From Rotaria sp. Silwood1 (lineage: Eukaryota; Rotifera; Eurotatoria; Philodinida; Philodinidae): 64,000 nucleotides of DNA. Positions 23,001 through 32,420 of this stretch are shown here, one piece after another (the first letter of the stretch is position 1; each line of letters starts with the position of its first letter). The stretch spans positions 124,434 through 188,433 of the forward strand of contig CAJNOP010000105.1 in the NCBI GenBank assembly GCA_905250075.1, written 5' to 3'. The notes beneath the pieces were generated by a model. The model was not told the origin of the DNA. It did not search any database and saw only the letters and a program-made list of their open reading frames with translations. The translations under genes and the position numbers were made by a program.

Positions 23001-24780
23001 ATGATAATAATGATGATAAATCACAATCAATTTCATCTGCACCATTAAGACAATTCCATAAACCATTACAATGAGTATAAATATTATTACATGGCCATTG
23101 TTCACATTCAGTTTCATCTGTTTCATTTTGTCCATTTATTGTTATTGGTAATAATTCAGTAAATCCATCACAAATTGTTTGGAATGAAATATGTTTTCTT
23201 GCATATCGAATTTTCATTTTTGTTTCTTCATCATTCACTTCATCTATATTTATAATTTCTTCTGTTGAAACAGTATAATTGATCGAAATTTTATTTTCAT
23301 CATCACTATTAGGACAATCATTTACACCATTCATGAGACGATGTATAGAAATACATTTCAATGAATTGGAACATTGATACATATTCGATCTATTACAAAT
23401 TGAAGAATTATAGTTATAAATTTCATGGTATCGCCAAAGTTCTGGCTGTAACTTTCGTAAATATAATCGGGATAATGAACTGACAGTGAGTTGCCAAAGC
23501 ATTATTGGTATAATACGACGATGACACGTTAGATTATTGAATAATACAGTTGAATAATTGTATACCGTATTTGAATCTGCGACAAAATAATTATTGTAAC
23601 GAGAATTATTATAGCATATATAGGGAAATAGAAATGTCTGACGGTCCAACATTGTTGAATTATATTTTTCATAAGCAAAATAAATATCAGCAAATAAAAC
23701 TGGAATAGTTGGGATATACAACATATCTGGGCAGTCATGTTCAATGATTTCATAACACATATCGTATGTACAAACATTATTACAATTTGAATCAAATCGA
23801 TCTCGTAAATGAACAGGAAGACATTGGAATGCAGACCGACATTTATTAGATGTTGAATTGTCTTTGATTGAATGCATGCTTTGGAATATTAAATTTTCAC
23901 GTTTCTTCACACAAGAACTTGTTAAAGGTGAATACCTACATGTTACATCTTCACATTTAAATGATGGCATCAGTGCATCACATGAGGCTAGTGTGACAAC
24001 AGATTCTTGAAATTCATCAGAACCATCAAAACAATCAGGAGCATAAATATCATCTTGAAAAAATGATTTTGGTATGCATTGTCCATTAGTACATCGATAT
24101 TCATTTTCATTACATTCATTTATTTCAAGTTGCCAACAATGTTCTTCATCAAATCCACCATCAAGACAATCAATTTGTTCATTACAAATTTCAGTCCAAT
24201 CTAAACATGCTGGAGAATGACCACGATTACATTGTAAATGAGTATAACAAGTCAAATTAGTTGGATTATATTTATAAATATAATAGAAATCATTAATCAT
24301 TTCATATAAAGATAGATAATTTGAATGATAATAATCAATTTCATATTGACACATTGAACCAAATCTTGGTAATGTACAATTATAAAAGATTTTTTTTGAT
24401 AACACTAAATCATTTGATATTGATAATTGATTTAAATACAATTGATAATCTTCAATGATATCTATTGGTGTTGACCAAAGATATAATTGTTGACTTGTTA
24501 TATTTTGTTTTGAAAGTTGATCAAAAGTAAATTTTGGAAAAAAATCATTTTCTTCTATATGAAATTTCAATGGTAATTCACTCATACAATACACTATTAT
24601 TTCACGACTAACATTTCCTTCTTCATTTAAAACATCAATACGCAAACAATCATGCTGTAATACATCATTATTTTCATTTTCATTTTCACTTACCCAACCT
24701 GTATTATGAAGATTGATTTGAGGTATAGCAATAATCAAATGTAAAAAAATAAAATAGAATAGATACTTCATATGAAACAT
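20080..24780 (-). CDS. LDLa/EGF-repeat ectodomain fused to a 7TM (rhodopsin-like) receptor
   Basis: A 1566-residue single-exon protein. The ATG at 24780 (or 24771) opens a hydrophobic signal peptide, KYLFYFIFLHLIIAI; upstream the frame continues only from TTG. The ectodomain holds several LDL-receptor class A modules with Cys-rich, CxDGSDE-type acidic ends (about residues 190-255, 480, 570, 665). Four EGF-like modules follow, with CxCxxGYxGxxC-type ends (near 785, 910, 1000 and 1210). The C-terminal 310 residues have seven hydrophobic helices from about 1260. An ER pair at the end of helix 3 (VAIERAF) replaces DRY, and a Pro/Tyr-containing helix 7 is followed by a basic tail. This architecture matches orphan adhesion-like receptors expanded in bdelloids. 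The ligand is unknown. It is predicted to sit in the plasma membrane and signal through G proteins. Lack of introns over 4.7 kb is notable. Confidence 0.88.
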   Translation of the reverse strand: MFHMKYLFYFIFLHLIIAIPQINLHNTGWVSENENENNDVLQHDCLRIDVLNEEGNVSREIIVYCMSELPLKFHIEENDFFPKFTFDQLSKQNITSQQLYLWSTPIDIIEDYQLYLNQLSISNDLVLSKKIFYNCTLPRFGSMCQYEIDYYHSNYLSLYEMINDFYYIYKYNPTNLTCYTHLQCNRGHSPACLDWTEICNEQIDCLDGGFDEEHCWQLEINECNENEYRCTNGQCIPKSFFQDDIYAPDCFDGSDEFQESVVTLASCDALMPSFKCEDVTCRYSPLTSSCVKKRENLIFQSMHSIKDNSTSNKCRSAFQCLPVHLRDRFDSNCNNVCTYDMCYEIIEHDCPDMLYIPTIPVLFADIYFAYEKYNSTMLDRQTFLFPYICYNNSRYNNYFVADSNTVYNYSTVLFNNLTCHRRIIPIMLWQLTVSSLSRLYLRKLQPELWRYHEIYNYNSSICNRSNMYQCSNSLKCISIHRLMNGVNDCPNSDDENKISINYTVSTEEIINIDEVNDEETKMKIRYARKHISFQTICDGFTELLPITINGQNETDETECEQWPCNNIYTHCNGLWNCLNGADEIDCDLSSLLSLNYSSDHHKCVSPYTNQFIYLPINKANDGKVDCLGAMDEPKLCRTKYRITYDYNFYCMNQSSEPCIVAQYLCNNINNCYYGDDEQFCIRNRTLFIYCWSLDLSFGSDVEKFLCKQMDSFKKEPVVYFTLDGMNNSVKDLTKNSANEISSSLPLLKKSDQYQPRCHRGIDLRVWLNNKNNITKNTCLCPPSYYGDKCQYQNQRISLSIKFRALSNSWQIPFAIVILLIDDNNEQIIHSYEQFTYLSIRDCKIKFNIYLIYSNRPKNQTKNYGIQFNIYEKISLNYRGSLFFPIKFSFLPVHRLSLIIDIPSDNINIESCSNNPCINGKCIKYLNNKQNKIFCQCNEGWSGRYCTIEHSSKCSSDSLYIGVSPNNQSICICPINKFGSRCLLNNTICQNNENLTCQNGGQCIPTDEYMISNKKFICICRKGYTGDRCEIDDNKIILSFEKNIILSQSIFIHFIEVINNNRPIRSTTFQRIPVIEDFITILWSRPFHIVFIELFEKNYYLTIVQNVYNRSIIINKMINPSDRCQHISEIFNESIVKLDLIRRIKYYYLPCQISTLNLSCFYDDIHLCLCYDYYKQRLANCFEFDHNMTFDCLGQSVCQNGGKCFQDTPYCPKKSMCVCSSCFYGTQCQFSTRGFGLSLDAILGYHIIPNVSIIHQSTIVKISLVLNIIFNVAGFINSILAMITFKNKIILEVGCGIYLLGSSITTILTMILFGLKFWILILSQMAFISNRTFLHIQCISLDFLLQLCLNMNQWLNACVAIERAFTIIKGTSFQKKKSKQAAKIIIVALIIFIISTSVYDPYYRRLIDEENDSEMRIWCIITYSTSLQVFNSIMHTFHFFAPFVINLISAIILITKKSHQQSNFQTHRTYNQLLREQLHQHKSLFIAPVVLVILALPRLIIHFVSKCMKSASDSWLFLIGYFISFIPSMLTFVIYILPSNFYKEQFHKSIARYRTNIQRRLKIISSR

Positions 24781-25431
24781 CTCATATGTGTCATACAATA
24801 AAAAAAAATGAATTCATTATCGATTATGTATACATTGTGTATTTTTTTTCTCTTTTATAAAAGCATTTGGAGTAGTTGTTTTTACAAAAATTCATGATAA
24901 AATATGAACAAATTCATTTGTTCCTGCTCGGAAAGTGGAATTTCTATTTGCTGATATAAATTTGAATTATTATAACAGATGATGGTGCCAGGTTGGCATT
25001 AAGTAACTCCTTTTTGTGACGCAAATCCGAGTAAATATCTGATTTTTAACATAAGAAGTCATGAAAAAATTTCTGGAAAAATATTACTGTATTTTTCATT
25101 GACTAAAACATATGTAGGCAAAACTGAGTAAGTCCATTAAGAATCTACGTTAAAAAATCTTTCTAATTGTATGCAAAAAGTACTTAAAAACTTTTATTTT
25201 TGGATTAATGAGCGAATGTTCAAAGAATATTAAAATATATTGTGTAAAAACAATTTAATTTTGTGATATGTATCATGTTCATTCTCCATTCGATATAGCA
25301 TTGACCTTTTCTATATTAAAGTCCTCATTCAATTTTTGACAAATTATGCAAAAAATATTACGGTATTATTTCAGAGAACACAGGAAAAAAATAATAACGG
25401 CGAATATGCAGCTATTTTCAGATCGATCTCC
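24781..25431. other. 5' flank of the receptor gene
   Basis: AT-rich, no gene. It contains the presumed minus-strand promoter, not identifiable by eye. Confidence 0.4.
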
Positions 25432-27802
25432 GGGTGGAGTGTGGGTATGAGCAAGGGAGAAAAAGCGGATCCTCATGGATCCTAGGATCCGTTAGAATCC
25501 ATAGGATCCACCAGGATCCGTCGGCATCGGTTAATGTTCTGAATATTTACAAAATCCAAGAAAAAGAACGAGACTCATAACAGAAGGATATAAAATCCAA
25601 ACCATGTTCTAGATGAATCAATGTGATCTTGAGGTGCTATTTTTGTAATTGTGAATAGTCTATTTACAAAGGAAAAAGAGTGAGTTCTGATGTATCCCAG
25701 GATCTACTGGAATTCATGTGGATCGATTAGAATCCTTGGATACTAAGTAAAAAGACAGAGAATTGGTCGTGAAATTTCTGACAAGGAAGAGAAAGCAAAT
25801 CCTGGAGATTGAAACTCAGATGAGTAACGATGAATTTTGATGGTTTCTGTGGCTTATACGATCTAATTGGTTCTCTTAATATTCAGGTTTTCCATATTTA
25901 TTTCATATTATTATGAAACCTGGTGGTTTCTGCTGAACTCTTGTGAACCTCAATAGACTCTAATGAATAATGATGAATTTCCCCTATGGAAAATATCTGA
26001 TGTTTTGGAACAGTTCTCTGACATATCTCACAAGGGTCCTGCACAGGTTCACCGTTTTTTCTAAGGGAACAAGAAAATCTGAAAAAAGGTGTCTCCACGG
26101 AGCTTTAAGATGCTGAGACGATTTGAATCGGAATTCAATCAAGATCGTGAACAATTTATTACTATTTCGCAAACGAAAATCATCCAAGAAGCTGCAAAAT
26201 CTTGAAAAAAATCGTGTAGTCACAGAATTCCATAGTTTGAACAAGATTTAAAACACAGTTTTCACTGGGTTCTGAGCAGTTTACCAAAACAATTGTAATA
26301 AAAAATATTTTAAGGAAGTGATAAATCCTTAGAGAAACGTGCAGCCACGAAGCAACAACGATTTGGCTAGGATTAGAAGAAGATCTTAAAAGCATTCCAA
26401 GCTCTTTTTCGTTAATTTTATGTCAGGATTTTGTTAGTATTTCAATGATATCTAATTGAAAAAATACATTCTGATTGCATCTCGCAGGACTTTATTTAAA
26501 TTCTTCACCGATGTTATCCGATTTCTTGACGGAATCTTTGCAAGGTTTTCTAGGCAGAAAAGAGGAGAAATGAACGCACAGAGTATTGATTACTAGGTCT
26601 ACATTTTACAAATCGATTACTTTACCGCAGTAGACTCTACCGAAACATTTAATTGCGCTTAAGCCATCGGCATTTTAATTCTGTCTAAACTATTAACTTG
26701 TATTTGCACTTTGTACAAACACATATTATTCCAAGAAATATTCGAATAATTAAATATTAAACTCAATACATTGATTATTTATCATGAAATTTTACTATCA
26801 CTTATCCATTTAAGTTTGAATGAAAAAGTAATTTTTTAAAATAATTTAACACGAATGAACGAAATGCATTAGAAATTTTCATTGAAGTACTCGTCTCTTA
26901 CTGTAAGTCTTTTTAAAGGAAAAGTTAATGTAACAGTTAAACTGACATTAAAATCTCCATTTTAATGAGTTTTCAAGGATTATATGACAATAAAATCTAA
27001 CAGATAAGTGGGTTCCATGCCATGAATGTTATACCATAGTCAATATAAATCTTAAAAAGATTTGAAGATAAATCTTCTAAGATTTTGCACGAATCTTCCA
27101 TTCACCTTCATAGAGATGCAAATGAATATCAGAATAACATTCAGGCATGTTCTTGAACTGTTGTGTTTCTGTCAGAGTTGAAACAAAAAACATAATGAAA
27201 TCTTGAGTAGCTTTTCTGTTTGTAGCTGTTAGTATTTTACTTACCATGCAGTGTAATTTATTGAGATTCCAAGGTTCGAAAATCTTCAAAGAACCTTAAG
27301 CAGGAACTGCTTAAAATTTTGATGAAACCTTTTCATCAATTTTTTAAAGCCTGAAACAGGTCAATCATAAATCTTCTAGATTCCTCAAAATCAATATCAT
27401 AACTTACCATTAACTACAATTCGATAAAATCGGTTACAAAATATAAGAGACAACCAGAATGTAGCAGAAACCACTACGCATAAAAATACTACGAGACCGA
27501 TGGAGGAAGCGCAGATCCTGATGGGTCCTAAAAATGCGCACAATCGAACATGACATGCCAAAAGATACTGAGACACATACCCATCTCAGTGTCCTGGATC
27601 TGCTTTTTCTTCTTCATCACAAATTCTGAAGCCACTTTTTTTCTTTTTTTCATTTAGCTTCTTTGGACTCTAATGAGTTCTTGCATCTATTAGGCTCAGC
27701 TGTTTCCACCTTCTTTTTGGCATACTTCAAATGATTTATTCTACAATTCATCAGATTCTATCAGGATCTACAGGATCCACCAGAATCCGAGGATCCAGAA
27801 TC
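25432..27802. repeat. GGATCC-rich inverted-repeat region with a telomere-like tract at its left edge
   Basis: At the left, a G-rich telomere-like tract (25432-25449) precedes AAGGGAGAAAAAGCGGATCC and a run of GGATCC words spaced 10-15 bases apart (25466-25525). At the right (27745-27802) another GGATCC run leads into GAATCCGCTTTTCC and a telomere-like tract, so the two edges are inverted relative to each other. Weaker inner copies lie near 25787 (AAGAGAAAGCAAATCC), 27500 (GGAAGCGCAGATCC) and, inverted, 27598 (GGATCTGCTTTTTC). The interior 25850-27450 is AT-rich with short frames that I do not recognise. It may be a large decayed element with nested copies. Confidence 0.5.
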
Positions 27803-27950
27803 CGCTTTTCCCCCCTTGGGTGTGGGTGTGGGTATGACAATAGAGAGGATATCCACCTACACACACTCACCTATCCACATCCACACCCCATATCCATCCA
27901 CACCCCATACCCACCCACACCCACAACCCACACCCAAGGGGAAAAAAGCG
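27803..27950. repeat. Telomere-like palindrome with matching non-telomeric outer arms
   Basis: The outer arms are CGCTTTTCCCCCCTTGGG (27803-27820) and its near complement CCCAAGGGGAAAAAAGCG (27933-27950). Inside lies a G tract, GGGTGTGGGTGTGGG (27818-27834), and a long C tract (about 27852-27937) of CCACA/CCCATA units. Polarity is G-rich then C-rich. The inverted match outside the telomere-like part shows that this is a true inverted duplication and not only two chance tracts. Confidence 0.8.
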
Positions 27951-28148
27951 AGACTTTAAAATTGGAGTACAGTTGGAGTACAGCTGGTGTACGGGTAGAG
28001 TACAGTGAAAAAATAAGGTTTTTAAAAACTTATTTTTCGTTTTTCTCAAAATCGGTTTTTTTTGTCATGCAGTTTACTCGGGCAGGTTTTTCTCCATAAC
28101 GATTGGACATGGAAGTGATAATTTTTTTTATTATATAGGAGACATGTA

Positions 28149-28316
28149 GGGCTAGGACTTAACAGGCTCCGATTTTTAAATTTCTCTTTTGCTAAAATAA
28201 AAAACTTAGAAAGTTCATTTCTATTAGCACCTCGAATTTGAATATTTTTCGAAAAACGTTCTTTAAAAATCAAGTAAAGGGAAATTCAAAAATCGAATGC
28301 TGTTAAGTCCTAGCCC
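28149..28316. mobile_element. 168-bp MITE with TA target duplication
   Basis: GGGCTAGGACTTAACAG at 28149 pairs with CTGTTAAGTCCTAGCCC ending at 28316. TA lies immediately outside on both sides (28147-28148 and 28317-28318). The arms extend with mismatches to about 40 bases. There is no coding capacity. It fits the Tc1/mariner-derived MITE pattern. Confidence 0.85.
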
Positions 28317-28318
28317 TA

Positions 28319-28694
28319 AGGGTACTCTACAACTTGGAAACTGCGCGCACTTGTCAGCTCGTATCCTTATTGTGAAATCCTTGCCCGCGTAAGGGATAAT
28401 GAATTGACTAGAACTTGTGCATTTCTTTGAGATTTGTGAAGATATTTTAACCATAAGCTATTCTAGTCAAGACTAACATTCTCTGAAATTTTGGTTGAAA
28501 TCGGATGAAAAATAACAAAGTTAGTTTCTGAGGGGGGGAGGGGGCTTAAGTTGAAAACGAAATTTTTTACGTTCTGCATAACTAAATGCCTCCTAGTATG
28601 TGTCATATGTCTTAATCTGATATTTAGATAGTTGTATTACTAATCCTTGAGTTTTTATTTATCGATCTTCATTTTATAAAAGACACAAAACAAA
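28319..28694. other. 5' flank of the esterase gene
   Basis: No gene. A G-run (about 28530-28544, AGGGGGGGAGGGGG) could form a G-quadruplex on the plus strand about 150 bases upstream of the start codon. Any regulatory role is inference. Confidence 0.4.
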
Positions 28695-29942
28695 ATGGTC
28701 GGGTGCTTTATATGGATTTGGATTTTGCTTATTTCAGCTATATGTTCTTCCAATCATGGTGATGATGATTACAATATTGATGGAATAGTTGTTAATGAAT
28801 GGGAATTTGTTCGTGATTTATTTAAAGAAAATTTCGTTGAACAACGAGATTTAGGTGCTTCTATAGCCATCTATCATCAAGGTAGATTAGTTGTAGATTT
28901 ATGGGGTGGATGGTTTGATCGTTCGTTCACTAAACCTTATGATAATAATACATTACAGTTAGTATTTTCAGCCACCAAAGGTTTAGTAGCTATTGCTACT
29001 GCATTATGTGTTCAAAAAGGATTACTTAATTATTCAGAATTAGTTACAAAATATTGGCCTGAATATGGACAAAATGGCAAAGAAAATACAACAGTAGCAG
29101 ATATACTCTCACATCGTGCTGGACAACCATTTACATCAGGCCCATCCGAACAGATTTTCAATTGGACAGCAATGATTCATGCATTAGAACAACAACGACC
29201 ATTATGGCCACCTGGAACTGCTCATAGTTATCATGCACTCACATATGGATGGCTTACTGGTGAACTTATACGACGTGTTGATCCAAAGAAGAGAACTGTC
29301 GGACAGTTTATTCAAGATGAAATTGCCAATCCATTACAAATCGAATTTTATATTGGTTTACCATTAGAACAAGATTATCGTGTATCACCACTTACTTTAA
29401 GTTTAGATGATCTTCGAACAATGAATGATTCAATGAAAGCTTTTTATATACTGTACAATGATCCTCGTCTACATCAAGCTGAAATACCAGCAACAAATGG
29501 AATAACAAGTGCTAAATCATTAGCAAGAGTGTATGCATCTCTAATTATTAATTTGGACGATGGAAAACAAAAACGATTGTTGGATGAAACAATTCTAAAT
29601 CAAGCAACGAAATCAAACACACCTAAAGATGAACTCGATTTTATAACAGGTACACATTCAGCATTTGGTATGGGATTTACCCTGTTTGATCAAACATTTC
29701 CAATGTTTAAATCAAAAATATTTGGTCATATTGGTAAAAATTTTCAAGACACTTTTTCATGCATTCGTTTTCCTTATTAAAATTTAGGAGCTGGGGGTAG
29801 TATTGGTTTTGCTGTACCTTCAAAAAATCTTTCATTTGCATATGTTGTGAATCAACTTGATATGACAAGAAGAAATCCTACTCGTCAACGAATTCAAACA
29901 ATCCTGGAAAAAATTTCAACAAAGATCAGTGACGATTATTAA
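28695..29942 (+). CDS. Secreted serine hydrolase of the beta-lactamase (class C/EstB) fold
   Basis: Two exons, 28695-29733 and 29788-29942, separated by a 54-base intron (GTAAAA...TTTAG) joining in phase 1 to give 397 residues. Reading straight through would truncate the protein at 29780 and lose the end of the domain. A signal peptide (residues 1-18, CFIWIWILLISAICS) directs export. The catalytic SxxK is SATK at 92-95, the Tyr motif is SYHALTYGW (Tyr179), and the third motif, FGHIGAGGSIGF, spans the splice junction. This set marks the esterase/beta-lactamase family (Pfam Beta-lactamase), including EstB-type esterases and metazoan LACTB-like proteins. The substrate is unknown; short-chain esters or peptides are plausible. 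It lies 629 bases from the convergently oriented GT2 gene. The ATG sits just after an AT-rich leader. Confidence 0.85.
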
Positions 29943-30570
29943 CATTAAATCATTTTTATTTTTTGAGAAAAAAATATATAGAGAATGTCTATTTAATGAC
30001 TAGCTAGTGTTCTCTTCATCTACACTGGCACCCAGACCCTCCATCTAAGGTAATTAATGGATCCATCATATTGTACATACTAATATCACAAAAATTGCAC
30101 TGAAAATTTTACTTAGAAGCGCTTTTTTGTCGAGGTTTCTCCGAGTATTGGCTGTTTTAAAAATTTGCATTGGAGAAGAGGTTTAGAAATTTTGAAATCT
30201 CTTGTGTCATACTCACATCGGCTATATCACTATCAAAATGAACAGAGTTAGGTAAATTGAGTATTTTTAAAAGTTCTTTCGACATTTGAGATTCTCTCAC
30301 TGCTTTCAGGCAGACGTATCCTTTATCTTATGTGTGCAGTGTTTTCGTCGATAAAAAAAAGTGAGTAATAAATGGAATCGAATGAGAACTATGAGAACAA
30401 ATGACATGAATTTTGAAGTTTATATATATTTGTAATTTAAATCATTGAATGATGTCGTATAAAAAACTTATGAATAGAATGTTGAATTATTGATAGTTTC
30501 AAGTGAGTCTTTTCTATGGAAACCAACGCTAACAGATACGTTATCTAGCTGTCATGATTATATGTCGTTA
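29943..30570. other. Convergent intergenic spacer
   Basis: 3' flanks of two converging genes. No open frame or repeat of note. Confidence 0.4.
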
Positions 30571-32420
30571 TTATTTTAACGCGCTCTTTTTTGATGCTCC
30601 ATGTTTACAGACTTTCTTGCCAAATATAATGATTTCATGTAATGCATACAATTCCACCAGTGAATAACCTAACAGTACAAACGGTGTTAATATAAAATGA
30701 AATGCATTGCGAATATAAATACATTGAGAAACATTCATTAATTGAACAATAAGTGCATCAATAATAAATGCAACCAAAAATGTTAGCATTTGTAGACATA
30801 AAAAGCCATACATGAGATATACAATCATCGGTGGAACATGCTTGACGATTAGAATCATGGATAGCATAGATGTTAAACCATACAAACCAGCTGTACAGAG
30901 CAAAACTCCATAGTAAATGATGAAAACGAGACCCCAAGAGAAGGCCGCCATTTTCGGCATACGATTCGCTTTGATAATAAAATAATGAAAGACTTCTGCA
31001 GCTCCGATCGTCCAACGACGTGCTTGTCTTGCCCATTCCATGATTTCGATTTCCATGGTTTCACCTGATGTTGGCCCGCTAACGACTGGTACAGGAATCA
31101 TCGAAATTCGAAGACGTTGCTGCGTTACACCCATCCATCGAATGAGACAAATTATGTCGTCCATTTGATATCCTGGATGAATAAAATTGCCTTTTTTTGC
31201 TAGACTGAGTGAATACGAAAAAATACTCATCGTATTGATGTTAAATGGAATGAGGGCGCCGAGCATCAATAAACTTCGCAAAAGTCCCGTGACACGAGTG
31301 ACAAATGACAAGCTATCTAATTTCCAATTGTAAAACAAAGGTGATTGATAGATTGTAGTTAATGCCGGTTGATTCTCTTTTAGATATTTCCAAGTCAATG
31401 CTGCAATATAATCTCTTGGAAATTTTGAATCAGCATCACATGTGGTCACAAGAATGTTTTTCATATCATCGTCAGCAACATTCATTTCACTAACAGCCTT
31501 TCGAAGACCGTAATTTGAATTGGAACATTTACCAGGAATTTCATTTGACAAACCATATGGATGAGTGGTAAATATGATTCGCTCAAAGCCAGCATCTTTG
31601 AATTTATTCTCTAAGTATGTACATTTCTCTTTTCTATCGGGTGTTTTCTGTTCGAAGGAGATCACCATGGTTATTCGTTGTACTTCAGTCTGATCGGCCA
31701 CGGATTGAATACTTGTTGCAATCAACTCGACTGGTTCTTTATAACAACTAATCGCAACTATATGACGAATATGTGTTTTCTCTAGATTAGTAATCTCTTT
31801 CACATAGTTATACGAGCGATTCGCATACAGGATGAAGATATTTTTCATGGCTAATACTGCAATTACTAAAAAAATCAAAATTAGATAGATCATTTCGAAG
31901 AATGAAAACATTTTCGAATTGTCTTACTAGTCCACATGAAAACAATAACACCTTGAATCGATGGTATTATGTATAAGGCAACTTGGTTCGAAACGAAGGG
32001 AATCCAACATGGAAGTGGAACGACAAGCCATAAAAGAAGATTAAATAAAAGATTCCAACGTATCCTTTGACTACCACTTTTCATTTCAACATGTTTTATA
32101 CCAGTTTCAATGATCGTATGCTGAGATACTGGTTCAATGATAATATTTGTATGATGGTTGATATCCGTATTCTTATCGACGGATCTTAGTCTAGGGAATA
32201 TTGGTGTTCGTAAAATTTCATTGACGAATTGTCCTTCTTGTTCTAGTCGATCAATCTTTTTTTCGGCTTGCACCGAGATTTGACGAATGAAGTTCTTACC
32301 CCGTGTTGACAAATTTTCTACGACAGCTTGTTTAACCTGATCAGCTATACCGTCCATTTTACCATAGTTCTGATATTGTTCACTCAGAAAACGAACGAGT
32401 TTTCGTGGGTTGTCTTGCAT
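30571..32420 (-). CDS. Processive GT2 glycosyltransferase, hyaluronan/chitin synthase-like
   Basis: Two exons on the minus strand, 31928-32420 and 30571-31865, joined across a 62-base intron (GTAAGA...TTTTTAG) in phase 1, give 595 residues. The two open frames overlap only because the intron is short. After a cytosolic N-terminus (about 1-120) come membrane helices, then the GT-A catalytic domain: HIVAISCYKEPVEL, CDAD (Asp308/Asp310), DD in GYQMDD, and QARRW (Gln445-Trp449). This is the D, DxD, D, QxxRW signature of processive enzymes that make and export a beta-linked polymer. Four or five C-terminal helices would form the channel. The polymer (hyaluronan, chitin, cellulose or other) cannot be decided. 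The start is an ATG at 32420. The family is common in bacteria, fungi and animals, so a foreign origin is possible but not shown. Confidence 0.85.
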
